Below are positions 49,850-60,394 of a stretch of 64,000 nt of DNA, one piece after another. This DNA is from CAMCYM01 sp964405405 (GTDB lineage Bacteria; Bacteroidota; Bacteroidia; Flavobacteriales_D; Sanyastnellaceae), in the NCBI GenBank assembly GCA_964405405.1, contig CAYONT010000004.1, forward strand, positions 36,456 through 100,455. The letters run 5' to 3'. A program made the translations under genes and the position numbers. Within the stretch, counting starts at the first letter, position 1. Each line of letters opens with the position of its first letter. The notes beneath the pieces are model-generated. The model was not told the DNA's origin. It ran no database searches and was given only the letters and a program-made list of their open reading frames with translations.

Positions 49850-52246
49850 TCAATCCTGCTTCAGCAACTGAACATGCTGACGGGTGGCATCTGCCGTGAT
49901 GATCAAGTGATACAAACCAGCCCGAACTCCCTGCAAATCGAGGACAGAACGGAATTCCCCAGAACGTTGCCCCAGCGACTCTGCAGCAACAACCCGACCT
50001 TGAACATCTGTTACCTGAATGTCAAGGCGCTCGCCCCGCAAACCATCCAAAACCAATTGGAATTGGCCCTGGCTGGGGTTCGGGTAAACCTTCACTGCCC
50101 AAGTTGCCGAGAACTCAGCAACCCCAACCAATACCTCCGTGGACCATTCGCTGCTGCAACCATTGGCATCGGTCACTACCACCGTGTAGTTGCCTCCCTC
50201 CAAGCCAGTCGGATCTGCCACGTTCGAAGTGAATCCGTTGGGGCCAGTCCAAGCGTAGGTGAATGCACCGGTTCCCCCCGTTGCGGTGATGTTCACGGAT
50301 CCATCACCTGCGCCACTGTCGTTCACCACGGTTCCGGTGACATTGATGGCTGCGGGTTCTGACACAGATGCTGATGTCGTGGCTTCACAACCGTTTTCGT
50401 CCTCGACATAGATGGTTAGGTTTCCTGCTCCCAAGCCACCAAAAACAGGGGCTGCCTGGAAATCCACCCCGTTTGTGCTGTACAAGAATCCACCGCTTCC
50501 ACCCGCAGCGCTCACGTTTACAACGCCGTCATCTTCTCCATTGCATGTGATGTTCGAAGCACTCGCCGTCACAATAATGGGCAAAGGCTCAGAGATGGAA
50601 CCCGATTGGCTGACGGTGCAGTTGTTGGCGTCGGTGACCACTACGGTGTTGCTTCCTGCGGGAAGGTCACCATACACCGTGCCCCCCATGGCCGCATTGC
50701 CATTCAATACGTAGTTCAACATTCCAGTACCGCCGGCGGCCTGGAAAGAAATCGAACCATCCGTCAATCCATTGCACGAAATGTTCTCCGTCGTCAGCAC
50801 CAAATTGATGGCGGGTGGAGAGGAAATGGTGACGGGATTCGCCGACTGTCCTGTGCAACCATTGACGTCAATGGCATAAACTGTATAAACACCGGGCAGT
50901 ACGTACAATACTGCGCCCACTGCGTAGTTGGAAGGGGTGGTACTGAATTGGATGCCCGTAGAACCGGGGGTTCCCCCCGTCGTTGCCACCACGATTTGAC
51001 CTGAAGCCGTGTTGAAACAAGATGCAGGGGCTGAATTCGTGACAAAAACGTTCAGAGGCGCTGGATTGTTTACCACAATCAAAGGCGAATTCGCCGTACA
51101 ATTGTTGGCGTCCTTTGCGTGAACGGTATAGGACCCCGCTGCCAATCCTGAAAAATTCAGGTTCGAAGAGGGGTTGCTGAAGTTGCTAGCCAAGCTGTAA
51201 GTAAACGCGCCAGTACCTCCCGTTGCCTGTCCACTGATTACAGCGTTGTTGCTGTTGTTGCAAGTAATGGGGGACGTCAACGTAGCACTCACCTGAATCG
51301 GGGCTGGCGCTCCCACCGTCACCTGCACGGATGACGCACATCCTGCCCCGTCCAAAGCTCCCACCGTGTAAGTACCTGCAGCCAGGTTGTTGAAGTTTCC
51401 GAATGCTTGCGTGGGCGCCGCACCATTGATGCCGAAAAGAACTCCCCCTTGGGCCCCGGTCTGGGTTACCTGGATGCTGCCATTTTGAAGACCCGGACAA
51501 GTGATGTTGTTCACATTGCCCGTTGTCAAGGTCAACGCACAAGGGTAGTTGCAGCTACCATCCTCGGTATTCGCATCTGGATTGTAATTGGTCGCACTGC
51601 TATCGGTACAACCGAAGATCGCTCCTGCCTCCGATGAGAATGGCAAGCCCTCGGCCTCTTGAGACGTAGACTGGTTCCCGTTGATGAAAACCTGTGCGTT
51701 CAAAACGCCGGAGATCACCCCTGTTGTGGTCAACTGCGCGACCAATACTTTCAAATCAGCCCCTGCAGCACTGTACGGGTCGGTAATCAATACAAACCAG
51801 CTGCCCCCAAACGTATCATCGAGCACCAGATCGCCCCCCGCGTTGAAAGAATTCAACGCGTTGTTCATGCCGATGTTGCTCACATCCCCTGGTGCTCCAT
51901 TTTCAGGGGCAAATCCGATGGTCAACCAACTATCGAATTCCACCTGGGGAGCCAAGCTGAAGAATAGAGGATTGACGTTTTGAGCGAAATTCCCTCCCAA
52001 CGTTGGGTTGTAGAAGGAAGTGGTGGTCGAGATGGACAAAGGTGCCGTTGCATCACCAAAGACCGCCGAGAGCTTGTCACCGGGGTTGGTCATGTCCGCG
52101 TACAACCGATAGGTCTTCATGCCCACCAATTCGGGAATGCTAGAATTCGTGTGGTCGGCAACCAGTTCCATGGAGAATCCGGTCAACTGCGCCTGCATGC
52201 CGCCACAGACCAACGTCGCCAAGGCGAGCGTGAACAACTTTTTCAT
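49850..52246 (-). CDS. T9SS cargo: shared N-terminal domain plus multiple SprB repeats
   Basis: 798 aa from ATG 52246 (MKKLFTLALATLVCGGMQAQ signal peptide). Residues about 22-215 are the shared domain (SMELVADHTNSSIPELVGMKTYRLYADMTNPGDKLSAVFGD...DSWLTIGFAPENG...FGGSWFVLITDPYSAAGADLKVLVAQLTTTGVISGVLNAQVF). One Cys-rich module follows (FGCTDSSATNYNPDANTEDGSC). Then come about six SprB-type repeats with the signature C-x-GxxxGS/A-x-V/I-xxxGGTGxF-Y (LQNGSIQVTQTGAQGG; LTDGSISFQAAGGTGMLNYVL; DGSVNITATGGTGAFTYAWTG). The sorting domain is TWAVKVYPNPSQGQFQLVLDGL...RAGLYHLIITAD. SprB repeats are named from the Flavobacterium gliding adhesin. The gene has its own promoter and terminator. Confidence 0.9.
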   Translation of the reverse strand: MKKLFTLALATLVCGGMQAQLTGFSMELVADHTNSSIPELVGMKTYRLYADMTNPGDKLSAVFGDATAPLSISTTTSFYNPTLGGNFAQNVNPLFFSLAPQVEFDSWLTIGFAPENGAPGDVSNIGMNNALNSFNAGGDLVLDDTFGGSWFVLITDPYSAAGADLKVLVAQLTTTGVISGVLNAQVFINGNQSTSQEAEGLPFSSEAGAIFGCTDSSATNYNPDANTEDGSCNYPCALTLTTGNVNNITCPGLQNGSIQVTQTGAQGGVLFGINGAAPTQAFGNFNNLAAGTYTVGALDGAGCASSVQVTVGAPAPIQVSATLTSPITCNNSNNAVISGQATGGTGAFTYSLASNFSNPSSNLNFSGLAAGSYTVHAKDANNCTANSPLIVVNNPAPLNVFVTNSAPASCFNTASGQIVVATTGGTPGSTGIQFSTTPSNYAVGAVLYVLPGVYTVYAIDVNGCTGQSANPVTISSPPAINLVLTTENISCNGLTDGSISFQAAGGTGMLNYVLNGNAAMGGTVYGDLPAGSNTVVVTDANNCTVSQSGSISEPLPIIVTASASNITCNGEDDGVVNVSAAGGSGGFLYSTNGVDFQAAPVFGGLGAGNLTIYVEDENGCEATTSASVSEPAAINVTGTVVNDSGAGDGSVNITATGGTGAFTYAWTGPNGFTSNVADPTGLEGGNYTVVVTDANGCSSEWSTEVLVGVAEFSATWAVKVYPNPSQGQFQLVLDGLRGERLDIQVTDVQGRVVAAESLGQRSGEFRSVLDLQGVRAGLYHLIITADATRQHVQLLKQD

Positions 52247-52278
52247 GTTCAAGGTGTTTAGTGCTTTCAATTCAAGGC

Positions 52279-52286
52279 CAAATATA
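52279..52286 (-). promoter_or_regulatory. -7 box TATATTTG for the 798-aa T9SS gene
   Basis: Perfect TAnnTTTG, 32 nt before the ATG at 52246. Confidence 0.6.
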
Positions 52287-52375
52287 CCTTCCCGAGTCAT
52301 CGCTTTCACGGACTTTAACTTTTTCCGAGGGCAGCGAATTTCAACCAGGCTTTGTGCAAAAAAGTGAAGAAAAAA

Positions 52376-52400
52376 ACGGGGCAACCGATGGTTGCCCCGT
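52376..52400 (-). terminator. Intrinsic terminator of the 590-aa T9SS gene
   Basis: 11-bp perfect stem ACGGGGCAACC / GGTTGCCCCGT, loop of 3 nt, followed on the minus strand by seven T. It is 24 bp beyond the stop. Confidence 0.9.
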
Positions 52401-52424
52401 TCGTCTTGAAGAATCTCAAAAAAA

Positions 52425-54197
52425 TCAATGCTTCACCATCCGTTGGAGGGTTCGCTTGCCTTCAACTTGTAGTTCCAAGATGTAAACGCCTTGGGCCCAG
52501 GTCTCGGTGGAGCATTCCACCCGCTGTTGAACCCCATTGATTCCCTGGCTGAGCACCAAGCGACCCATGGTGTCCGTTGCCCGCAAGGTGGCATTCGCGC
52601 CCGCTGCTTGGACATCAATCACCACCCAATCGTTGAAAGGATTGGGATACACCATCAAGCTGCCTGCGTGGTCTTCCTCGATGCCGTTGTTTATGCCACT
52701 GCAATCCGCACAAGAATTGAAGCAGACCACATCGAGCACCTCTTCAACCCCTGAACGGGTGTGCAACCGGTTGAATTGACCGAAGGGGTTCGGAGCTCCA
52801 CAACCAGAGAGTTCGAAGTTGGTTTCCTCGTTCGTGTTCACGTCCACATAGATACCAGACTCCTCGATGGTGCCCTCTGCATCGGGGATGCCGTTGAGGA
52901 ACTTGTACAAGACATCCGCACCGCCGCTCACCAAGAAGGTGGCCTCGTAGATGCCATCACCGTCCACATCCGTCATCTGCGTCGCACCTGCTTGCCATGC
53001 TGGTGAGGTGAATGCCCCCATGATGTAAACGCCATCTGGAGAAATGGCCTCCTGGGTGGACATATCCAAACGGAACGTGATGTTTGCTGGATCCGGGTTC
53101 GCTACGCACGAGGGCGTGCAAGCATTGTAGCATACATAGTATTCCAATGCCTCGGCACCGACTTCGATGATGCGGTTGTCACTTCCGGGAGCCGCACATT
53201 CACCGATGATGGACTCATTGTCCACATCCCCAGCGCCGCCACCACCCCAGCTCGTGCCATTCACGAACTTGAACTCATAGGTGCCGGGGGCCAATGGGAA
53301 GGTCCCTTCCCAAATTCCGTCGCCATCCGCATCCGACAACATGCTGGCACCTGGCGTCCAGCCCTGGAAAGAACCGGCTACGCAGACGCCGTTGGCAGAA
53401 ACGGATTCCTGTGTGCTCATGTCCACCCGGAACGTGACGTCTGTGGGAGCAACACAAGATGAGCAGCTGCTGAAACAATAGGCAGCTCCTGTTCCTGCAA
53501 CACCTGGAACCATGTTGTAGCTGTCCAAGGTCAACACCCGGTTTCCAGAACCATCGGCACATGGGGTTCCGACCAGTTGGTCCTGCGGACTGGCCCAGGT
53601 GTTCCCGTTGATGAATTTGTAGAGGATTTGGCCTCCCAACTCCGCATTCGGAATGGTGGCTGTGTAGGTCCAAATCCCGTCGCCATCCGCGTCCGACATG
53701 GTGGAGCCATCTTCATCCCAGCCCTGGAAGGAACCTGCGATGTGAACACCCGCCGGTGAAATGGCCGGGACCTGGGTCATGTCCACCCGGAACAAGATCG
53801 TGGCTGTGCCACATGGGCCACAGCTCGCGAAGCACGCCAAATAGTCGATGTCGCCGCCCGCGAGATCCACCACCACGAAGCGGTTGTTGTCCCCACCGGG
53901 AGCGGGACCGCAGGCGCTGGGAACCGATTCATCCGACCCCCAGGCATTGCCATTGACAAACTTGAACTCAATCGGGCCCGCAGTCGTGGCCTCGAAGGTG
54001 TGCTCATAAATACCATCCATGTCTGCGTCGGTCATGGGTGTTCCCGAGGGATCCCAGCCTTGGAAGCTCCCCGCGACATGCACCCCATCGGGGGAAACGG
54101 TCTCGTTCGACATGTCCACCCGCAGGGTCACAGACACCTGCGCGGAAGCCCAACCGGTGGTGGCACATAAGGCCAAAGCAACGTACAACTTCTTCAT
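52425..54197 (-). CDS. T9SS cargo with four carbohydrate-binding-like (E-set/CBM48-like) repeats
   Basis: 590 aa from ATG 54197 (MKKLYVALALCATTGWASAQ signal peptide). Four repeats of about 115 residues each start with a strand such as VTLRVDMSNETVSPDGVHVAGSF, then QGWDPSGTPMTDADMDGIY, then (Y/F)KF(V/I/L)NG, and end in a Cys pair (SCGPC, SCSSC). The GSFxGW..GxxMxDxDGDGxW...YEFKFVNG pattern resembles the starch/glycogen-binding fold of CBM48/CBM20 and AMPK-beta. The fourth repeat is diverged (MGAFTSPAWQAG; no second Cys pair in the same place). A type A sorting domain follows (MVYPNPFNDWVVIDV...AQGVYILELQVEG). The expected function is glycan binding at the cell surface, not catalysis; no catalytic domain is visible. 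Confidence 0.88.
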   Translation of the reverse strand: MKKLYVALALCATTGWASAQVSVTLRVDMSNETVSPDGVHVAGSFQGWDPSGTPMTDADMDGIYEHTFEATTAGPIEFKFVNGNAWGSDESVPSACGPAPGGDNNRFVVVDLAGGDIDYLACFASCGPCGTATILFRVDMTQVPAISPAGVHIAGSFQGWDEDGSTMSDADGDGIWTYTATIPNAELGGQILYKFINGNTWASPQDQLVGTPCADGSGNRVLTLDSYNMVPGVAGTGAAYCFSSCSSCVAPTDVTFRVDMSTQESVSANGVCVAGSFQGWTPGASMLSDADGDGIWEGTFPLAPGTYEFKFVNGTSWGGGGAGDVDNESIIGECAAPGSDNRIIEVGAEALEYYVCYNACTPSCVANPDPANITFRLDMSTQEAISPDGVYIMGAFTSPAWQAGATQMTDVDGDGIYEATFLVSGGADVLYKFLNGIPDAEGTIEESGIYVDVNTNEETNFELSGCGAPNPFGQFNRLHTRSGVEEVLDVVCFNSCADCSGINNGIEEDHAGSLMVYPNPFNDWVVIDVQAAGANATLRATDTMGRLVLSQGINGVQQRVECSTETWAQGVYILELQVEGKRTLQRMVKH

Positions 54198-54248
54198 TTT
54201 GAAGGTTTTATTAATTTTTTGCACTTGGTGTACTTTCAACACTTCAGG

Positions 54249-54256
54249 CAAAAATA
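54249..54256 (-). promoter_or_regulatory. -7 box TATTTTTG for the 590-aa T9SS gene
   Basis: Perfect TAnnTTTG, 51 nt before the ATG at 54197. Confidence 0.5.
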
Positions 54257-54319
54257 AACAGGATTGTCTGCGGCCGGGCCCAGCACATCAATAGTTTTCC
54301 ACCTTGGAGTGGTTGAATC

Positions 54320-54775
54320 TCAACGGGATGAAGTCCACGAACTGGGAAACCTCGGCTCGGCGTCCAAAGCCGGCCGCCAAGCCGCCGGGATCTCGATGGA
54401 CTTTCCTACCCGGTGGTCGTAACAAACCAACGTGGTTTCTGCGCGGGCTGCCAACCGGGTTCCCTGCGGGTCATGTAAACTGATTTCATAAGCCATGACC
54501 ATGCGCTTCGCACCTGCCTCTACCAACCAAGTCCGGATGCTGGCATCTGCGCCGAAAGGAATGGGACGGAGGTAATCGATGACATGACGGGCAACGACCA
54601 TGCCCGCAGAATGCCAATCCCAAGTCTTGCCCACCATTCCCTCGAAAAACTTGATACGGCACTGTTCGAAGTACGTGAAGTACACCGCATTGTTGACGAT
54701 GCCTGCAGCATCGATGTCTCCAAAGCGGATTTCGGGCCGGTAGGTCCGGTGGTCGGTGGGTTGGTGCAAATCCAT
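54320..54775 (-). CDS. Acyl-CoA thioesterase, 4HBT (hotdog) family
   Basis: 151 aa. The hotdog-fold pattern is RFGDIDAAGIVNNAVYFTYFEQCRIKFFEGM, the 4-hydroxybenzoyl-CoA thioesterase type with Asp in the GDIDAAG turn, then YLRPIPFGADASIRTWLVEAGAKRMVMAYEI. Single domain of normal length. It hydrolyses acyl-CoA of unknown chain. Divergent from the small membrane protein gene, with both promoters inside a 35-bp gap. Confidence 0.88.
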   Translation of the reverse strand: MDLHQPTDHRTYRPEIRFGDIDAAGIVNNAVYFTYFEQCRIKFFEGMVGKTWDWHSAGMVVARHVIDYLRPIPFGADASIRTWLVEAGAKRMVMAYEISLHDPQGTRLAARAETTLVCYDHRVGKSIEIPAAWRPALDAEPRFPSSWTSSR

Positions 54776-54785
54776 GGCGGACCCG

Positions 54786-54793
54786 CGAAGTTA
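54786..54793 (-). promoter_or_regulatory. -7 box TAACTTCG for the thioesterase
   Basis: Ends 10 nt before the ATG at 54775; separated by only 4 nt from the divergent -7 box. Confidence 0.55.
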
Positions 54794-54797
54794 ACTT

Positions 54798-54805
54798 TAA
54801 CTTTG
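54798..54805 (+). promoter_or_regulatory. -7 box TAACTTTG for the small membrane protein, predicts leaderless mRNA
   Basis: Perfect TAnnTTTG ending 5 nt before the ATG at 54811. Confidence 0.6.
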
Positions 54806-54810
54806 CTCCC

Positions 54811-55158
54811 ATGACATGGAGAAAATGGTTGCCCGCGGCCGCGGCGGGGGTGGTGGCAGGCGTTGCAGCTGCGAGATGGCTCCAGTCACCCGAATTGGTG
54901 GCGTGGTTCGCCGCCACCGTTGCCTCTGGACTCGCGCTGTTCGCCTGGTTCGATCTGGCCCGGGGAGAAAAGGCCTTGGGCGCAAGGTCTACGTGGTGGT
55001 TGGTGGTGGCCGCTGCATCGGGCGTTTCGGTTTTGATCGCGCTCGGCCAATGGCGCGTTGTCGGTGCGAGCGGTCCAGAAGCTGCCATCCCGGGGCTGCT
55101 GCACCTCCTCGTGCTTGCCCTGTCCCGATGGATTTTCCTGCACCCCTCTCGCGAATGA
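54811..55158 (+). CDS. Small membrane protein of unknown function
   Basis: 115 aa. Three to four hydrophobic segments (WLPAAAAGVVAGVAAARWL; LVAWFAATVASGLALFAWFDLA; TWWLVVAAASGVSVLIAL; GLLHLLVLALSRWIFL) and no recognised domain. The gene is supported by a strong promoter box directly in front of the ATG and by the coding-like pattern. No neighbour suggests a job. Confidence 0.7.
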   Translation: MTWRKWLPAAAAGVVAGVAAARWLQSPELVAWFAATVASGLALFAWFDLARGEKALGARSTWWLVVAAASGVSVLIALGQWRVVGASGPEAAIPGLLHLLVLALSRWIFLHPSRE

Positions 55159-55274
55159 AGTGCTGATTCTACCGGTGAAGGCGCAGGAAAACGCCAGGAA
55201 AGCTGCGGAAGCGCCTTGGGTTATCAACACTTGAGCTAGTTTATGAACAAAGTGCCGCAATAGCTTGATTTTCC

Positions 55275-55307
55275 TTTGTCTTGCCCGAAAATGCGCCTAT
55301 ATATTTG
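55275..55307 (+). promoter_or_regulatory. Two-part promoter TTTG-N21-TATATTTG of the HU gene
   Basis: TTTG at 55275-55278, 21-nt spacer, TATATTTG at 55300-55307. This is the clearest full Bacteroidota sigma-A-type promoter in the window. The expected 5' leader is about 28 nt. Confidence 0.75.
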
Positions 55308-55340
55308 GCCCGGAACGTTAAAACCCTAAACCACTTTTCC

Positions 55341-55604
55341 ATGAACAAAGCAGAATTGGTGGACGCTATGGCCGAGAAGGCCAACCTGTCCAAAGCCGAT
55401 GCGAAGAAGGCGCTGGATGCCTTCATTGATGCTACCTCGGGTGCCCTGAACAGCGGAGACCGCGTATCCCTCGTTGGATTCGGATCTTTCTCTGTCTCTG
55501 AGCGTGCTGAGCGCAAAGGCCGCAACCCACAAACCGGTGCTGAGATCACCATCGCTGCCAAGCGTGTGGTGAAGTTCAAGGCCGGTGCTGAGTTGGCGAA
55601 GTAA
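55341..55604 (+). CDS. HU-family DNA-binding protein
   Basis: 87 aa from ATG 55341; the open frame extends 20 codons upstream through the promoter and was trimmed. Standard HU: MNKAELVDAMAEKANLSKADAKKALDAFID, the GDRVSLVGFGSFSVSERAERKGRNPQTG arm with the intercalating-Pro region, and KRVVKFKAGAELAK. A nucleoid-compacting, DNA-bending protein. Flanked by a canonical promoter and a strong terminator, so monocistronic and probably highly expressed. Confidence 0.97.
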   Translation: MNKAELVDAMAEKANLSKADAKKALDAFIDATSGALNSGDRVSLVGFGSFSVSERAERKGRNPQTGAEITIAAKRVVKFKAGAELAK

Positions 55605-55621
55605 TCCGACTTGCGATTTGG

Positions 55622-55654
55622 TAAGCCCTGCAGCCTTTGCTGCGGGGCTTTTTT
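55622..55654 (+). terminator. Intrinsic terminator of the HU gene
   Basis: 12-bp stem with one G-U (55622-55633 with 55638-55649), 4-nt loop CTTT, followed by a T-tract to 55654. Confidence 0.92.
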
Positions 55655-55697
55655 TGTGCCGCGCCCAATCCGTTGAGCATGCAGGCCCGGGATGCAC

Positions 55698-55705
55698 GAA
55701 CTTTG
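55698..55705 (+). promoter_or_regulatory. Variant -7 box GAACTTTG for the MATE gene
   Basis: One mismatch to TAnnTTTG (first T). It ends 4 nt before ATG 55710, the same spacing as the other leaderless candidates, which favours 55710 over the ATG at 55692. Confidence 0.4.
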
Positions 55706-55709
55706 CGCC

Positions 55710-57095
55710 ATGTCTGCACTGAAAACCGATGTGTCCTCACTCCTGCGGGTGGCATTGCCCATCTCAGCGGGTGCCCTGGTGCAGTTCTTCGTCGTCCTCA
55801 CCGACAATCTGTTCCTTTCCCGCATCGGGGCGGATGCCATGAACGGTGCGGGCAATGCGGGGTTGGTTTATTTGACCTTCATCATGATTGCCATCGGAAG
55901 TGGGTCCGCCCTGCAGATCCTGATTGCCCGCTTGCAGGGCCGTCAGGATGATCGCGGCGCCGTGGAGATGTTTCGGGCGGGCCTGGGCATCCACCTCCTC
56001 ATTGGCGCGGTCCTGATGGTGCTGATAGGCGCCCTGAATACCGGGGCATTGGGTCGTCTCATCGCCGACCCCAGCATCCGAGAAATCTTCACCTCCTTCC
56101 TGGGCATTCGTTTGCTCGGGTTCCTGCCTTTTTCCTTGCTCTTCGCCTTCAACGCCTACTACACCGGGACGGCGCGCACATGGCCCATCCTCGTGGTATC
56201 GGGGACGACAGCGTCCTTGAACATCCTTCTGGACGCAGCCTTCATAGGCGGTTGGTGGGGGATGGAACCCTTGGGGCCGGATGGGGCCGCTTGGGCATCC
56301 CTGTGCGCCGAGTGCACGGGGCTGGTGCTGGCCATGGTCATCTCGTTTCGGATGGTGCCGGGCTGGTGGCGCTGGAGCGCGTTCAAGTTGGCTGCGAACC
56401 GAGAGGTGTTGGGGGGATGGTGGGGTTTGGCCTACCCACTGATGGGGCAGTTGTTGCTGACCGTCGCGACGTGGACGGCCTTTTTCTTTTGCGTTGAAAA
56501 GGTCGGCGGATTGGAGTTGAAGGTTTCTCATGCCACGCGGAACATGTTCATGCTGGCTTTTGTGGTCGCACAGGGCATGGGCCAAACCACGCGTACCTAT
56601 GTATCGCATCTCATCGGGGCGGATCGGCGGGCAGCGCTGTTTCCTACGGTGCGCCGGATTTTCTTCCTCAACCTCGGAGGGATCGTGTTGTTGTGCCACG
56701 GTTTTGTGCTGTATCCCGAGTGGCTCGCGGGGTTCTTTTTCGAAGCGCCGGGGGACATCGCCGCGATGGTGGCGACTTTGCACGTGATTTTCCTAGCGGT
56801 TCTGATGTATTCCCTGACCTACATCATGCTGGCGACCATCCAAGGTTCTGGGGCGACCAAGCCGGCTTTCCTCATTGAATTGTTTGCCGTGAGCATCTAC
56901 CTGGTGGCGGTGGTCCTGTTGACGCTGGTTTCGCCGCAGCCGGTGGATGTGATTTGGCGGGTGGAGTGGCTGTACTTTGGGTTGATGGGATTGGGTTCCT
57001 GGGTATATCTGCGTCGCACGCGGCTGCTTTCGACCACAGAAACGGTTCATTTTGAACGGCATGCGGTGGCAGCCCGTGATGAAACGAGGTCATGA
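55710..57095 (+). CDS. MATE-family multidrug/organic cation efflux transporter
   Basis: 461 aa with about 12 TM helices. MATE landmarks: LLRVALPISAGALVQFFVVLTDNLFLSRIGADAMNGAGNAGLVYL in the first helices, NAYYTGTARTWPILVVSGTTASLNILLDAAFI, and in the second half SHATRNMFMLAFVVAQGMGQTTRTYVSHLIGADRR. It exports cationic compounds using a Na+ or H+ gradient. The ATG at 55710 was chosen by promoter spacing; ATG 55692 is possible. fmt overlaps its stop by 4 nt. Confidence 0.93.
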   Translation: MSALKTDVSSLLRVALPISAGALVQFFVVLTDNLFLSRIGADAMNGAGNAGLVYLTFIMIAIGSGSALQILIARLQGRQDDRGAVEMFRAGLGIHLLIGAVLMVLIGALNTGALGRLIADPSIREIFTSFLGIRLLGFLPFSLLFAFNAYYTGTARTWPILVVSGTTASLNILLDAAFIGGWWGMEPLGPDGAAWASLCAECTGLVLAMVISFRMVPGWWRWSAFKLAANREVLGGWWGLAYPLMGQLLLTVATWTAFFFCVEKVGGLELKVSHATRNMFMLAFVVAQGMGQTTRTYVSHLIGADRRAALFPTVRRIFFLNLGGIVLLCHGFVLYPEWLAGFFFEAPGDIAAMVATLHVIFLAVLMYSLTYIMLATIQGSGATKPAFLIELFAVSIYLVAVVLLTLVSPQPVDVIWRVEWLYFGLMGLGSWVYLRRTRLLSTTETVHFERHAVAARDETRS

Positions 57096-58081
57096 TTTCA
57101 TATCCCACTGAACCCTTGTCGCACCCCATGCGGGTGGTTTTCCTCGGGACGCCGATGTTCGCTGCGGTGTGCTTGGAGCGATTGCTGGAGGCTGGTTTTC
57201 AGGTGGTCGGTGTGGTCACAGCGCCCGACCGGCCAGGGGGTCGTGGTATGCACCCCCAACCGTCCGCCGTCAAGGACGTGGCGTTGCACCACCACCTTCC
57301 CCTGTTGCAGCCAGAGCGGCTGCGGGACCCCTCATTTCAAGCGGCTTTTCGGGACTGGCAGGCGGATGTCGGGGTGGTGGTCGCGTTTCGGATGTTGCCC
57401 GAGTCGGTGTGGGCGGCTCCACGGTGGGGGACGATCAACTTGCACGCCTCCCTCCTGCCCCAGCTAAGGGGCGCAGCGCCCATTCAACGGGCCATCCTGG
57501 CTGGTTTGACTACGACGGGGGTGACGACTTTCTCGCTCAATGCGGACATCGATACCGGCGATTTGCTGGAGGCGGCTTCCTTGAAAATCGGACCTGACGA
57601 AACCGGAGGTTCCTTGCATGACCGGCTGTTGGAGCGTGGGAGTCAATTGTTGGTGAGTACGTTGAGAAGGTTGGAGGCCGGCACTTTGGTGCCCCATCCC
57701 CAACCGGCAGCACCGAATTCAGAAGGGGGTTGGCTGGAGGCGCCGAAGTTGCAAAAGTCCGACAGCGAAATCGATTGGGCGCAACCGGTGGCCCAGGTGC
57801 ACAACCTCGTGCGCGCTTTCTCCCCAGTGCCGGGGGCCTGGCGTCCCACCGAGGCAGGTCCGTTCAAAGTGTTCGTGGGCACCCCCCTGCCCGATCCGAC
57901 TGGGCAGCCCCCAGGGCCTGCGATTCCGACTGGCACCCTTCGCTCCACGGACGATGGCATCCAAGTTCGCTGCACCGATGGCTGGTACCGCGTGGACGCG
58001 CTGCAACCGCCCGGAAAAAAGCGCCTGTCCGCAGCCGATTGGAAGAACGGCTTGCGTGGCCAGTTGCCCGAGCAAATCTGA
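57092..58081 (+). CDS. fmt: Methionyl-tRNA formyltransferase
   Basis: 329 aa. The formyltransferase fold has MRVVFLGTPMFAAVCLERLL and the catalytic stretch INLHASLLPQLRGAAPIQRAI (Asn, His, then the SLLPxxRG loop), with the catalytic Asp in DADIDTGDLLE-like DIDTGD. The C-terminal tRNA-binding OB domain ends at LRGQLPEQI. It formylates initiator Met-tRNA. Start ATG 57092 overlaps the MATE stop; ATG 57128 matches where most homologues begin. Confidence 0.95.
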   Translation: MISYPTEPLSHPMRVVFLGTPMFAAVCLERLLEAGFQVVGVVTAPDRPGGRGMHPQPSAVKDVALHHHLPLLQPERLRDPSFQAAFRDWQADVGVVVAFRMLPESVWAAPRWGTINLHASLLPQLRGAAPIQRAILAGLTTTGVTTFSLNADIDTGDLLEAASLKIGPDETGGSLHDRLLERGSQLLVSTLRRLEAGTLVPHPQPAAPNSEGGWLEAPKLQKSDSEIDWAQPVAQVHNLVRAFSPVPGAWRPTEAGPFKVFVGTPLPDPTGQPPGPAIPTGTLRSTDDGIQVRCTDGWYRVDALQPPGKKRLSAADWKNGLRGQLPEQI

Positions 58082-58124
58082 TCTGGCCTCAGTCGGTGGG
58101 GTCCCGCCCCTTCCAGCGGAAAGC

Positions 58125-60390
<2,266 letters not shown>

Positions 60391-60394
<4 letters not shown>

